A stretch of DNA of 42,855 bases, from assembly GCA_011109175.1 (NCBI GenBank), contig RDEW01000044.1:9402-52256 (forward strand), read 5' to 3'. Below are positions 29,599 to 41,290 of the stretch, piece after piece. The notes beneath the pieces were generated by a model. The model worked only from the letters and a program-made list of their open reading frames with translations, made no database searches and had not been told where the DNA came from. A program made the translations under genes and the position numbers. Source of the stretch: Dicyema japonicum (Eukaryota > Dicyemida > Rhombozoa > Dicyemidae). The first letter of the stretch is position 1; the number at the start of each line of letters is the position of its first letter.

Positions 29599-31830
29599 TT
29601 GATAGGGAAAGACCTAGCAACCTACCCTATATTTAAATGCCAAGAAAATCTTATGAGCAAATTCTCCTACGATCTAATTGGAAGCAACGTTACTGCAAAA
29701 CATCAAATCTCGAGTCTTCGTCACACAGAATCTCACAAGTTCGCAACATGGAACGTAAGAGGCTTAAGCGAAGGGAAACTAGAAGTCGTAAAAAGAGAAA
29801 TGAGAAGGCTTGATATTGACCTGCTTGGAGTAAGCGAACTTCATTGGATTGACAGTGGTTTTTTTCGTTCTGATGATTTCGTCATATATTATTCTGGTAA
29901 CATTAATGCGAAGAGAAACGGAGTGGCCTTCATTGCTTCAAAGAAAATTGCACCTGCTATTGAAAGTCATAGAAAATTTAATGATCGGATAATACTAATC
30001 CACGTCCGTGGACGACCATTGAATATTACGGTCATGCAAGTGTATGCCCCAACATCCATTGCCAAGGATGACGAAATTGACCAATTTTATTATGAATTTC
30101 AAGAAGCACTAAAACTAATACCCAAAAAGGACATAACCTACATAATGGGGGATTTCAATTCAAAAGTTGAATGTATGCCACATACGGATATTGTGGGAAG
30201 TTTTGGTTTGGGGAAAAGAAATGAACCACTAAAACTAATACCCAAAAAGGACATAACCTACATAATGGGGGATTTCAATTCAAAAGTTGAATGTATGCCA
30301 CATACGGATATTGTGGGAAGTTTTGGTTTGGGGAAAAGAAATGATGCTGGGGATCGACTGGTCCAATTCTGTCAGGAAAATGGATTTCAGATAACTAACA
30401 TATGGTTCAAATAGCACAAACGACGATTATACACTTGTACGTCGCCAAATGGAATGTCTAGGAACCAGATTGATTATATTTTGTGCGCCAAACGTTGGAA
30501 AAGCTCTATAACAGCCGTCAAAACATATCCAGGGGCAGACTGTGGAACAGACCATCAGCTACTTGTTGCAAAAATTAGGAAGAAATTCAGAAACACTTGG
30601 AATACCCCCCGAGTAAAAAAATTCGATGTCTCAAACATACCACCAGAATACGCAATGGAAGTTAAGCACAATATTGGATTACTGGATTTGAACGGAAGGA
30701 TGCCTGATGAATTATGGAATGATATGTAGTTGGTTATCAGGAACGCTGCAATAAAACATGTCAAATACAAAACGCCGGCCAAGTGCTCTGAGTGGCTTTC
30801 TGCCAACACCCTAAACATTGCTGAGGCTCGTAAAACTGCTAAAGTCTCTGGGAATATAGACGAGATAAGAAAACTTAATTCTGAATTCAAAAAGGCAGGC
30901 AGGAAGGATAAAGAAGACTACTGAAGGTTACACTGCAAAAAAATGGAAGATGAATATAAGAGAGGTCACACTAGAAATGCGTATTTACAACTAAAAAGAT
31001 TACGAGCCCCCTTTACGAAAATGATGGGCAAAATCAAGGACAAGGATGGTGTAGAACTGCTAAGCCAACAGAACATCCGATATGGTTGGAGAGAATATAC
31101 GGAACGACTATATTCAGAAACTGTGTCCCTGAGATTCAGAGAAGGGAGCGCCGTCTTTGGTTTATTGCTGAATGTCAAGAAGACCAAAATTATGACTGCT
31201 AATAATGGAATAATGGAACTAAAAATTGGGAATGAGAAAATAGAGAGTTGCGATAATGCTTTCTGAGATGTCTAATTAATTAGAATGGTGAGGCTTGGAA
31301 AATTATAGGCGAATTGCAGCCTTCCTGAAATTGAATAGAATTTGGAAAAACAAAGATATTTGCTTAAAGACCAAATGCAGACTGGTTAATGCAATCGTGT
31401 TCACGGTTTGTCTATACGGTGCAGAATCATGGATACTGAAAAGGCGAATAGACGGAAAATTGATGCTTTTGAACTTTGGTGCTAGAGGAGTTTACTAAGA
31501 ATCCCTTTGACTTGCAAAATAACAAACACCGATGTACTCAAACGGGTGGAGACGGACATTTCGCTAAAAGGAAGAATCGTAAAACACAGATTGGCGTTCT
31601 TTTGGCATGTTGTTCGCTCTGATTCCCTGGAAAGAACCATTATGCTGAGCAATATTACTGGGAAGATAAGACCTAGTTTACCGAGGACTCGGTGACTATC
31701 CACGGTAGAAGACGTCACGGGAATGTCTATATCAAGGCTACTCCAAATTGCGACGGATCAGGGAGAGTGGAAAAATTGGCTCATGAGATCTCCAAGGGTC
31801 GGACACGACTTAATTTGGATAACATAACAT
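29599..31830 (+). mobile_element. Family C (RTE/CFDP2-like) non-LTR retrotransposon, internally deleted
   Basis: The element starts with an APE-type endonuclease: KFATWNVRGLSEGKLEVVKR, LLGVSELHWIDSG, MQVYAPTS, DITYIMGDFNSKV, then SRNQIDYILCAKRW and GADCGTDHQLLVAKI (catalytic N, E, D/N and D/H motifs in place). A 120-bp in-frame duplication doubles the MGDFN block. After GWREYTERLYSE the frame jumps to GLLLNVKKTKIMTA, so the RT palm with its YADD motif is deleted. The C-terminus follows in broken frames: RIWKNKDICLKTKCRLV, then HRLAFFWHVVRSDSLERTIM and SKGRTRLN. Stops near 30412, 30727 and 31264 confirm it is dead. It is the same family as the fragment at 18.1-18.4 kb. Confidence 0.88.
30106..30345 (+). 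repeat. 120-bp in-frame tandem duplication in the endonuclease
   Basis: Bases 30106-30225 and 30226-30345 are nearly identical and encode the same 40 residues, including TYIMGDFNSKVECMP. Because 120 is divisible by three, the frame is kept. It may be real or an assembly effect of the kind seen elsewhere in the window. Confidence 0.85.
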
Positions 31831-32760
31831 ATAATTATTACGACTGGATTTACGTTATTTTTGAAATCCTTAAGGATCCATGAATATTCCCTTAATTTGT
31901 TTGTAGTATTTTTTTACAATTGTCATCCATTCAAAAGTTATTTTCAGTTCTTTACATTCTAATTTGCACACATTTTTTCAATAATCTTTGGTGCATTAAT
32001 ATTTTTTGTTAACTTATTTGAAGTTGTCTGTACAAAAAAATCTATAGATACCACAGTCTACAAGCCAACTTTGGTTGTTTTCTTGCCGTTTAGCTAGTAT
32101 TCCAGCCAGTCTGTGCAAACTTTTTCTGATTTTTAACTATTTCATTTTTGTGACTAGTTGATTATTCATATTTATTCTGTTCTCTCTTGATTTTCTTTTA
32201 GTGGTGCTGAAACCACAGTTAACGCACTTTTTCAGTTTAGTAACTCGGGAACAATGAATTATTAGGATGATATACGACATTTTTTGTGATTAACACCTTT
32301 GTTACTAGTGGACATATTATAACTTCCTTCTCTTCTCTACCATGAGGAACAAACTCTCATTTTCTCAAACATTTTCGAAATGCAAGGAAAAGCACATGTG
32401 CATGTCAATGGTTATTCACAAGAATTTTTATTTAGATTTTGATTTATAATCGACCGTCTGTTTTCTTACTCTCTTGTTTAAGGTAAGTAGGGTTGTAACT
32501 GATTTTTATAGGCTCGTCAATAGACGAAACCTTTTCCATTATGAAAATTAATACAGGATTTCAAAAAAGCCATATGAGAAAGCTTTGCATGTACACCGGA
32601 GCACTCATATAGAAAATATTTCTTAACTTTTTTCTTGTGGTTTCTGAGGTTAATAATTTAATTAAAACCACAATCCAGAGAGTTATAGACATTCAGTTAA
32701 GAAAGCAGTTTTCTAACTATAATTATTGTTGCTATTGATTAATGTCGGTGTATTATTTAA
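31831..32760. other. AT-rich DNA, no gene seen
   Basis: No coding exon or element could be supported in these 900 bases on either strand. A sequence like the hAT terminus (CAGTGTTTCTCGGCGAGGGG) starts at about 32764 but has no partner that I can find. Confidence 0.4.
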
Positions 32761-32822
32761 ATCAGTGTTTCTCGGCGAGGGGAGAATTTTATTTGTCCTG
32801 GGGCGATTTTTTAATTATTATC

Positions 32823-33880
32823 ATTAAAAAACACTCCCGAGAAAACAAAATTAGTTAATTTTCCCTTGTGTCGTATTCCGAATCTCCGTCTGCCTCGACC
32901 ATGATCTACTGTTGCGCGCTAGTTCTCTTAGGTAGTCTAGGTCGTCTGCTGAAGTCAGTCTCGTATAACGTCGATAGGTCTTCATTCAAGATAGTCAGAA
33001 GTGTCGTTCTTGGCCTTCCACGGAATCCGGCTCCTGTGTGTGCGACATTTGCGGAGACCTGGTCATTTAGACGTAACACGTGGCCAAAGAGGCTCCATTT
33101 TGATTTGAAAATATCATCTGACAGCACGCTGGATTTGTATTTATTATAAAGGTTTGCATTAGAGATTTTCATAGGCCAGTTGATCTTGATTACCGATTTG
33201 AGCTGAGTTCTGTGGAAAGAGTCAAGACTGTCCATTTCCAGCTTAGAAATTCCCCAAGTCCAGGAGTTGTAGGTTATAACAGGGATGACAAAAGCTTTGT
33301 ATATTCTAAGCCTGACGTTTAATCCTATCCTCTTCTTGTGATTCCATATTAACGATATTTTTTTCAGTGCACTCATAGCAAGGATCTTCTTACGAGTAAC
33401 ATCTTCAGAGTTTCCTAGAAGCGAGTCAACCTTTTTTTGCCTTCTCCATGACTCTTCCGATCTCCGATCAGTACGTGTAAGTATTGTAAACTCCATTTTT
33501 TCTGGATTTAAGGATAAGAACCATTTCTAAAATATGTGTGGGAGTACGCTGAGCATGTGCTAAATGTTTGAGTATCCTCAGAAACAAATTCCAGATCGTC
33601 CGCATAAATTATCTCCTCATAGTTGTTTCCAATCAGGGTCCTGAAATCTCTTAGTGTAGCTTCAAGGTAAACAATAAAGAGGCCCGTGGATAGCGAGTCC
33701 CCCTGTGGAACTCCACGTGAAGTCGGAAAAAAGTTGGAGGTACATTTGCCAATTTTGACAGAAAATGAGTGTTCCGCATGAGAAGGCGTATTATTTAACG
33801 TCGTCTGGGTGAAGAAAACTTTTCAGTACTTCCATAAGTTTTCCCCGGTGTACCGAATCGAATGCACGGGGCATATCAAT
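32823..33880 (-). mobile_element. Family D non-LTR retrotransposon, RT palm to 3' end
   Basis: The best copy of family D. In the upper part (33500-33880) the minus strand encodes the RT core in broken frames: SRGVPQGDSLSTGLFIVYLE, then NYEEIIYADDLEFVSEDT, the catalytic YADD. From 33496 an intact 196-codon frame continues with SWRRQKKVDSLLGNSEDV, LRIYKAFVIPVITY, SLFGHVLRLND and FRGRPRTTLLTILNEDL. Its last residues differ from the expected DLDYLRELARNSRSW, which is found one frame away, so a frameshift lies near 32950. The tail after the stop (CTCGGGAGTG on the element strand) recurs at 221-345. Confidence 0.85.
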
Positions 33881-33959
33881 GTCAAGTAAAAATGATCAAT
33901 AAGCATAAATGATCAATAAATACACTATGTATTTTAATAACGGTAAAAATGGAATTTTC

Positions 33960-34955
33960 ATAAACCACTTGTGGAAAAAGAAAACTTATGCATGATGGCT
34001 ATGCGTACATTATGGATAGACAATGTCATATATTAGAGATATGAGCTGAAAGGAAAATGCAAAGGCAGAGTAAGAACTGTTAACGAAGAACGTAATGGAA
34101 CTATGACACCACATGAACATCCACCAAATGCAGGACGTTTACATCACTGAAAACCGTCAATACGATAAAGAAGAGAGCGAGAGATTCTGAAGAAACTACA
34201 TCCACAGTTATCCAAAATTGTTTAAGCACATACCCTATTGATGCTGATTGTGCGCTACCCAAAAAAACCTTTGCACGTACTGTTCGATAAATACAAGACG
34301 ATAATGTTCTTACTGATGAACTTAAAAGTACTCTCAGAGGAGATGATTTTGTGCTACATGATAGTGATGGATTGCTTATATTAACAACAGCAAGAAACCT
34401 TGATCTTATGTCTATGAAAGAACATTGGTTATGTGATGGTATGAACATTGGTTCAGCTCCATTAGGTTTTCAGTTATACACATGTTACATTATGTAAAAC
34501 ATGTACGGTTCCATTAGTGTACGCTATTGCTCGAGAAAAATCTCAAAAGAGAAAAGGCACAATTGAATCCACTATCATTTACCATAGATTATGAGCGAGC
34601 AATGATCAATGCTATCAACAGAATTTTTTAAATGCAAATGTGTATGGCTGCTACTTTCACTTTGGGCAGTGTTTATTGCGAAAAATACAAAATCTAAGAC
34701 TGCAGGTGTGGTATAATGACCCAGCAAATGCAAACTTAATTAAAAGTATTCAAGCACTAGCATTTGTTCCTTTACCTCAAGTCATTGAGGGTTTCCGAGC
34801 GCTCCTTGAAACTATAGATGACGAGACTGATGACATGTTGATAGATTTTCTGACCTATTTTGAGACAACATGGATCGGAGCCTTGCAACGTGGAAGGAGA
34901 AGAAGACCATTGTTTAATTTAGAAATGTGGATTGTACACGACGAACATTTTTAAT
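33960..34955 (+). mobile_element. MULE transposase with FLYWCH-like N-terminus, decayed
   Basis: This is a Mutator-like (MULE) transposase relic as found in many invertebrates. A FLYWCH-like start (HDGYAYIMDR, then YELKGKCKGRVRTV) precedes TPHEHPPNAG. Next come STLRGDDFVLHDSDGLLILT, TARNLDLMSMKEHWLCDGM (the WLCDGTF motif), PLSFTIDYERAMINAIN and GCYFHFGQCLLRKIQNL, ending in FLTYFETTWIG. These are in several frames, so the copy is dead. The intact 104-codon frame at 34640-34954 is only its C-terminal third. Confidence 0.82.
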
Positions 34956-35229
34956 TAGTGATTTTTTATTAGGAAAGTTATAAATTTTAAGTAAAATTAA
35001 TTATTTTATAGCACCCGTCTAACTCTCGTAATAATAATTCTCGAATCCATTACTCCAGTTCCTTAAAAGTTTGGAAAAACAGTCGACTGTATGTTTGCGA
35101 AGGTCGGGAATTTTGTGAGAATAAAAAACAAAAAATGGCACTTGGCAACAATCACAGAATTTATGGCCTCTAAATATGCAATTGCCGACAGGGAAAGCAG
35201 AGGAAATATTTATTTAATAAATTTTATTG
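34956..35229. other. Spacer, no gene seen
   Basis: Nothing in this short stretch between the MULE relic and the family A copy is recognisable. Confidence 0.4.
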
Positions 35230-35544
35230 CAGAACACTATACTCTATTATGTTCAAATATATAAATGAACCAAATGTCGACCTATCTACTTCCTCAGAAT
35301 GGTTATCCAAGGAAAATAACGGCCCACGGAGCGAAGCATTGTACTGTCTTCTGCAAGATAGGAATTTGTTTTTCGCACACACGGGGTCATTATGCAACCA
35401 TTGCAAAAAAAACAGGAAACTGTAGATCAGTTGGCCACTCAGTGTAGTAAAATACTAAACAGTGATTATCTCCGAAGACATAATGAAGTGGTAAAGTGTA
35501 TCTATCTTCATCTTTGTCGAGTTTATGGAATCAAAAGAAGCAGA
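35230..35544 (+). mobile_element. Family A retroelement fragment cut off by a SINE
   Basis: The plus strand encodes EALYCLLQDRNLFFAHTGSL, then CNHCKKNRETVDQLATQC (zinc knuckle) and SDYLRRHNEVVKCIYLHLC, RVYGIKRS. From 35358 on it is almost identical to 21382-21560. It ends exactly where the tRNA-like head of the SINE begins, so the 3' two thirds of the element are missing. Confidence 0.75.
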
Positions 35545-35545
35545 A

Positions 35546-35715
35546 ATGGGCATAGTGGTTAGGCGTCGGGCTAAAGTGACTTATGTTACGGGTTCGATTC
35601 TCACTGCTGTTCACCTGGTAAAAGGTTCCACGCATCTACGATGCTAAAATGGCTTGACGAGTGACGCCGTCATCAGTGGATACTCACTGCGGAACTAGAT
35701 TGTCTAGAAAGGAAC
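35546..35715 (+). mobile_element. tRNA-derived SINE
   Basis: The head GGGCATAGTGGTTAGGCGTC contains a box A-like sequence, and GGGTTCGATTCTC, 33 nt later, is a good polymerase III box B. The spacing is that of a tRNA gene. A body follows with AAGGTTCCACGCATCTACGA, GTGACGCCGTCATCAGTGGA and GCGGAACTAG, shared with the copy at 13.23 kb. The head recurs on the minus strand at 37.41 kb. Three copies in one window imply a family. Confidence 0.82.
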
Positions 35716-36349
35716 CACACACAAGAAAAAGAAAAAAGAAGTTAAGATCATTCTTTGGTTCTACGATTAGCTAAAATTAACTGTTCTTTACTTAAATAAA
35801 GTGTGTGTCCCTGCCTATGTGGAACTATAAATATTATGTCTCTCGTGAAAAGGCTATTATATCTAAAAACTTGTCATTGTCTGCGCCTTATTAGGATTTT
35901 TTCCATTTTCCGACCGATAGCGTAACTTTATATTCATTAACATGGGATAAGGGTAAATATATTTTTGGATAAAAGAACATCTTAAAAGTCACAATAAGAT
36001 CGGGTTTTTAGATCCTAAAGACCAAGACGAAGAAGAGCTGTTTCAGGATCTTCTAAATATATTCCTGTAGGGGCCATCAGAACCAGAAATTGCACCAATA
36101 GATAATTTTTATTGAATCCTTAAAAAATTTTTTTATGAAGAGAGAGTAGAAGACCTGATATCTTTGATAATGCCTATCATTACACGGACAATCTCTATGT
36201 TCCATTATCCCTCACTTGTCATTTCTCAATCCGATTGAGAATTTATTCAGTACGTGGAAAAACTACATGTTTCCGAAGGTGTTGAAAATGAGAAAATTAA
36301 AAAAAAAAGTTTGTTTTTAACCTTAAAAAATTTAGTAACTCATAGCTCT
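35716..36349. other. AT-rich DNA, no gene seen
   Basis: I could not support any exon or named element in this stretch. Confidence 0.4.
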
Positions 36350-36720
36350 AATTGTTCATAACAGTTTCGTTAATTATTCTCCTCCAAATAGTCCTGTTTC
36401 TTGCTTTTTCTCTTAAGTAGTCAATGTTTTCAAGTTCTTTCCGATATTTTTCAGTTCCTGGTTAAAAATAAATGGTATTATAGCTCTTGACGTTCTACGG
36501 AATCCTCCTCCGCTTTGCGTGCAGTATGTTTCCATTGCAATATTTGCCGAAATATTTATTTCCATTCGTGATTTCAAAATATCCATCGATAGTTTGTGAT
36601 ATTTGCTACAGTTGTATAGATCCGAGTTCGAGATCTTTACCGGATATCGTATCTTTAGTGCGGCATGGAGCTGGGATCTATAGAAGTTGTACAGTCCCGT
36701 GCAAATGTTACCGCCAGGGT
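36350..36720 (-). mobile_element. Family D non-LTR retrotransposon, C-terminal fragment
   Basis: On the minus strand the sequence encodes FYRSQLHAALKIRYPVKISN, then MEINISANIAMETYCTQSGG and GFRRTSRAI, then ELKNIGKNLKTLTT. These align with the family D copy at 32.9-33.5 kb (FHRTQLKSVIKINWPMKISN, QVSANVAHTGAGFRGRPRTT). The GRPR motif has decayed to GFRRTSR. The plus-strand frame at 36487-36801 is its shadow. Confidence 0.65.
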
Positions 36721-36884
36721 CAAGTAATTCATAAGATAAGCAAAAAATGTTACTTTTATTTGATAATTTTTATTATTTTAAAAAGCAAATATGCTTTTTA
36801 AATTTTAGCCAACCTAATCAATTTTTTATTTTTTTATTTCATCCCTTAAAAATGGGATTTTTCCACTTTTTATTTTTTTAACGA

Positions 36885-37205
36885 AAATTAACCCGTGCAT
36901 ATGTTACCGCCAGGGTCAAGTAATTCATAAGATAATCAATTTTTATTTTTTAATGAAAATTAAGCCGTGCATATGTGAATAAAATTGTACGCTTTAGTTG
37001 AGTAGAAACTCTAGTACTTCTGGGTTAGATGAAAATCTGACTCCTGTTAGAGAATATATATTCTTTGGAATATTTTTAATGAAAATTAAGCCGTGCATAT
37101 GTGAATAAAATTGTACGCTTTAGTTGAGTAGAAACTCTAGTACTTCTGGGTTAGATGAAAATCTGACTCCTGTTAGAGAATATATATTCTTTGGAATAAT
37201 TTTAA
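36885..37205. repeat. 126-bp tandem duplication and a shorter repeat
   Basis: TTAAGCCGTGCATATGTGAA at about 36960 recurs 126 bases later, with the rest of the unit nearly identical through TATATATTCTTTGGAATA. A shorter block, TGTTACCGCCAGGGTCAAGT, is also repeated at 36706 and 36902. No coding potential is seen. Confidence 0.8.
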
Positions 37206-37411
37206 TATACATTCATTATAAAGATCACAGAATTAGTTTTATTCTGATTTACAAAACAGCTACTCGGTCAGACCAGATTCGAGTTAAATGAGATTGTGAA
37301 GGACAGCAAATCCAAGTATATAGTGTCTATATGTTTTTGGGAGAGTAATTATAATTATATTTCCTAGTGCAGTGTTCTGCAGTTTTCGTGTCTTGTAGAC
37401 AACATATATTT

Positions 37412-37475
37412 ATCCCAAACCCGTAACCTAAGCCACTTAAGCCCGACACCTAACCACTATGCCACCCGGCTAAAG
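37412..37475 (-). mobile_element. SINE head, minus strand
   Basis: The reverse complement reads GGGTGGCATAGTGGT, TAGGTGTCGGGCTTAAGTGG and then GGTTACGGGTTTGGG. It matches the tRNA-like head of the SINE at 35546 with a slightly decayed box B. The body is not present. Confidence 0.7.
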
Positions 37476-37529
37476 AACCATTGAATGATCTTCATTTTTT
37501 TTTCTTTTTGTTAGGTATGTCCTATTTAT

Positions 37530-39740
37530 TAACCCCGGATACACCGAGAAATAAGTTAAAGTAAACAACTAATTAAGTGTATCTAGTTTCAACTTCTACA
37601 GAAACAGAGTCCATCCGGAATCAACATAAAGGGTAAAAGACGTCCATACTTGCAGTTGTGTAAACCCCTCCAGTGGAGTAGGGGTGAGTCCTATGCCAAT
37701 CATTTATTTATTTAACACCCCTAGACAACGGTAAAACCAAACTAACTATCACTTGATCCCGATGCGTTCTACCAAAATCCTCATCCTTTTTCGGTGCTCC
37801 TCCCTCATGCCCACACAAGCTCCTACTGGACGGCTGACTGTATTTGCAGGGCCACCTTTCCGCAAGCCGGAGTTTAGTTTCATGAGGACATCCAGAGTAG
37901 TCGGTCCGGTTCTGTGTCTCCCACAAGTCCACCGCTCCGTGACTCTGAAAGCCTTCTTTTGTACGTCCTCGATTTTCTTAGTATTCGTCCATGATAACGA
38001 AGGTCCCCACGAAGCACACGCGTACGAGAAGCATAGTTCAATGTATTGTATGTAGATATTCATCAAGACCGAGTGGGTACCGGTCTTCCATATTTTAGAT
38101 AAACATTTCAATACATTGATTTCCTTCTCGCACTTAAGAACAATGTTTGCCACGTGTGGTGACAAACATAAGTGCGTATCCAGTGTCACGACCAGGATCT
38201 TCTGACATTTGCTGAAAGGGATTTTAACGTTTTCCAATTTTAAGGTCTTCTCCAACCTTTCGTCCGAAGTAAACATAGACCGACTTTCTGGAATTTACCG
38301 TGAGTTGGTTATTAATAACCCAGGCGTTGAGTCGGTCCAAGTTAATTTGTAATCTTTCTGTAGCATTTTGGATATTTCGATCACGCGAGGCCAAAACAAT
38401 GTCGTCCGCATATGATAGTAGAACATCGTTCTTGGATTCTGGTGTCGGGAGGTCTGTCAGATATAAATTGAATAAGGCGGGGGATAAAGGAGATCCTTAG
38501 GGGAAACCGTTTGGGAGAAGACGTGAGACTGATTTCAGTCCTCCGAGGCATACACTTCCCCTCCGTCCACTTAGAAATTTGTTATCCAAAGTTTAAGCTT
38601 CCCCGGGATCTCCGACTGGAAAATTTTCTTTGATAATATTTTTCTCGAAATAGAATCAAAGGCCTTGTTAATATCAATGGAACATAAGACTGTTTTCAAA
38701 TGCTTTGGTTTGTTTGAAAATCCGTCTCTAATGAAGTTGGTTAATTTCTGTAGGTACGTTGATGTAGAACAATCGCTCTTGTATCCGTGTTGAAAATCCT
38801 TTTCTAATAAAAAAGCCTTGATTCTTCCAAGTACAAGCCTCTCCAGGATTTTCGATACGGAACATAACAATAACACAGGTCTAAATGATGCCGGGTCTTT
38901 CTTAAGTTTTCCAGGTTTCAGTATAGGTCGGATGTTGGCTTGCTTTCATAATAACGATTTTACATTCCAATTAATTGAATAGTTGAAAATCGACGTTAGA
39001 AAACTGACTCCCATATCTCAAAGGTTCTTCAATAACACTACTGGAATGTTGACTTCTCTCTTGATCTTCATCACAATCGGGTTATGATCGCTTCTTGTTT
39101 CATAGAAGACTGACCAGGTAATTTTCGATGAAAGTGATGTGGAACAGAGTGCTACGTCAGGAGAGGTAGGCTGGTCCGTCTCTCTGAGTGGGGTCTTTGT
39201 ATTTCTCGCTGAGTTATTCAGTATCGTTAGGGAGTCCGTTTTCCATAACAATTGCTTCCCTCTCGTGTCGGCCTGTTGGGTTGACAACCATAAGGGGTGT
39301 TTTGAGTTTAAATCTCCACATTTGATGATCTCCTCGTAGATAGCCAATCTTGATAAATTTGGAATAACATAGTACTTTGGAGAGGAGCCGGGAAGAGACA
39401 AGTAGATATTCACGAGGCACAGACTTCCTTTCGTTGTCCCAAGCGAGATTCCAACTGCCTCAGTAACCTCGTCGTTTCCAACAAGTTTTCTCACTTCCGA
39501 AGTAATGTCTCTGCATTTCAGGTTCTTTTTGAATAGAGTAAGTAGTCCGCCCCCTCTTCTCTTTTTGCGGTCCATCCTGATAGCCTCGTATCCAGGGAAT
39601 GAAGGAGTGGGATCATTCATGCGGAGTTTAGTTTCTTGGATCATAGCCACGTCGATCTTCTGATTTGCCAGAATTGAACGGAGTTCCCTGACCTTGCCTT
39701 TAGTTCCGTTGATGTTCAATTGGAGAGCAGTAAATTTCCT
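37530..39740 (-). mobile_element. Family E (Jockey/CR1-like) non-LTR retrotransposon, nearly complete ORF2
   Basis: From right to left the minus strand encodes an APE endonuclease, an RT and a C-terminal region. Endonuclease (39719-39018): MNINGTKGKVRELRSILANQ, IDVAMIQETKL, CGDLNSKHPLW, RSDHNPIVMKI. RT (38940-38380): LLLCSVSKILERLVLGRIKA, FQHGYKSDCSTSTYL, LCSIDINKAFDSISRKIL, NGFP-stop-GSPLSP, then LLSYADDIVLASRD. C-terminal part (38276-37749): SKCQKILVVTLDTHLCLSPH, NIYIQYIELCFSYACASWGP. The stop replaces the Q of the GFPQGSPLSP motif, which alone would inactivate it. The frame between endonuclease and RT is also interrupted near 38960. The 3' tail is shared with 18600-18845. Confidence 0.88.
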
Positions 39741-40049
39741 TTCTCCACAGTGGGCTGAGGGTTTTCTCCAGGAATGTTTAGACTTTTTTTGAACACATCG
39801 CCGGGGGGTCGATAATGACCCCGAGAGGAAAGGGTCTAATGGTCCTTTTTTGGGAGTGCATTAGAAGCTCTCTGGGCGTTGCCAAATGCTTTTGAATTTT
39901 TTGAATTGATGGACCACATAACGCCACGTTACACACGCTACAATGACTAATTGTGTACACAACGAGGGACACGTGGTCACAACGAGGATTTCGAAGTGCT
40001 CCGTTCAAGAGAACTGTCCGGTCTAATTTAATCGAAGGTGGCACCCATA
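39741..40049. other. Junction between two retroelements
   Basis: This stretch may be the 5' part of family E or of the family B copy that starts to its right. It contains no intact motif. A minus frame at 39778-40056 has no recognisable domain. Confidence 0.35.
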
Positions 40050-41290
40050 CAGCCATCAGGGCAATTTCCTCAAGTTTGATTGCATCAAACGATGAAATTC
40101 TCTACGAAATATGGAATTTTCCCCTAGTAGCAGTGGCGGGCTCGACGGAATGAGACCTGGCTACCTGAAGTATCTAACCTCTTTGTCTGTAGAAGAGCAG
40201 AACTTCGTCTTACTAATTCAATTACTTCACTTATGAATTGGATCATGTCTGGAGTTCTTCCCGAAGTTATCCGCCATGTCCTGTTCTCCACCAATTTGAT
40301 ATCCTTTGATAAGAAGGGAGGCGGAGTACGACCAATTGCGGTCGCGTTTTTCTTCAGAAGACTGATTGATAAAATTGCCTCCAGACATTCTATTCCACTC
40401 GTCACAAAATTCTTGAACCTTTCAAGTATTCGCCTGGATGCTGTCCATTCAATGAGGACATTCACAAACCGCAGTATAAAAGAATCCCGGGGACATGTCC
40501 TGGTCAAACTGGACATCAAGAACGCCTTCAATAGTCTAAGGAGGGACAATATCCTGGAGGCGTGTGTTGAGAGATGCCCTAATATTTTCGAATTTGTGAA
40601 TCAGTCATACAGTCTACCTTCATCTTTACTTTTCGGGGACTACCTAATCCATTCGTATTCTGGAGTGCAACAGGGAGATCCCCTTGGACCCCTATTGTTT
40701 TGTCTTGCAATGGAGAAAATCACCAAACTTCCGTGCTCGCCCCTCAACCTATGGTATCTGGATGATGCGGTCCTCGGAGGACCCCCGGATACTGTTTTCC
40801 GGGATTTGGAAGTGATAATTCCAGCATTGTTGGAGGCTGGACTAGAATAAAATTACACTAAATGCGAAATCTACAATTGCGGACTTTCAGAGGAGAAGTA
40901 TTCATAAGCTTTGTCATGTTTCGGAAATTTACTGCCTGGAAGTATTTCCACACCCGATGAAGAACTTATATTCCTCGGATACCGGATCACCATAAATGCA
41001 ATGGGAAGAGCTATACGTGAAAAACGACTGTTACTCGAAGAGACTCTGAACCGCTTGTGTCTACTCGACATGCATACAGCATTATTCCTCCTGAAAAACA
41101 GTCACAACATACAGAGGCTTGCATATGTCCTAGGACTGCTCCCTATTTCACCCTGTATGACCAACTCACATAGATTAACGAGATCTTCCGTACGACAGCG
41201 GAACTTATCTTCAAGAAGCGATGGACATCACTTATTGATTCTCTATCGCCAAATACACCCGAGACACTGATATGGAGGAAAATTAAATAT
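40050..41290 (+). mobile_element. Family B retroelement, reverse transcriptase body
   Basis: This is the RT-containing part of family B. It encodes SSSGGLDGMRPGYLKYL, GGGVRPIAVAFFFRRLIDKI, GHVLVKLDIKNAFNSLRRDN (RT motif A), SGVQQGDPLGPLLFCLAMEK (motif B) and PLNLWYLDDAVLGGPPDTVF (motif C, with the YLDD catalytic pair). Further blocks follow in another frame: LIFLGYRITINAMGRAIREK and LLKNSHNIQRLAYVLGLLP. The stop after AGLE at 40848 and one near 40907 break the frame. In related invertebrate elements this RT is followed by the KRPDG domain seen at 12.6 kb; here the sequence switches to family E instead. Confidence 0.82.

Noticed and set aside
30555-30890. 111-codon minus-strand frame
   Set aside because: It is antisense to the RTE endonuclease and the linker following it.
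32764-32830. hAT terminus CAGTGTTTCTCGGCGAGG
   Set aside because: It resembles hAT ends, but there is no matching inverted end or transposase nearby in the right orientation.
34101-34448. 115-codon minus-strand frame
   Set aside because: It is antisense to clear MULE transposase motifs (LRGDDFVLHDS, EHWLCDGM) on the plus strand.
35546-35600. Functional tRNA gene
   Set aside because: The sequence has boxes A and B but no acceptor stem or proper anticodon arm, and it continues into a repeated body, so it is a SINE head.
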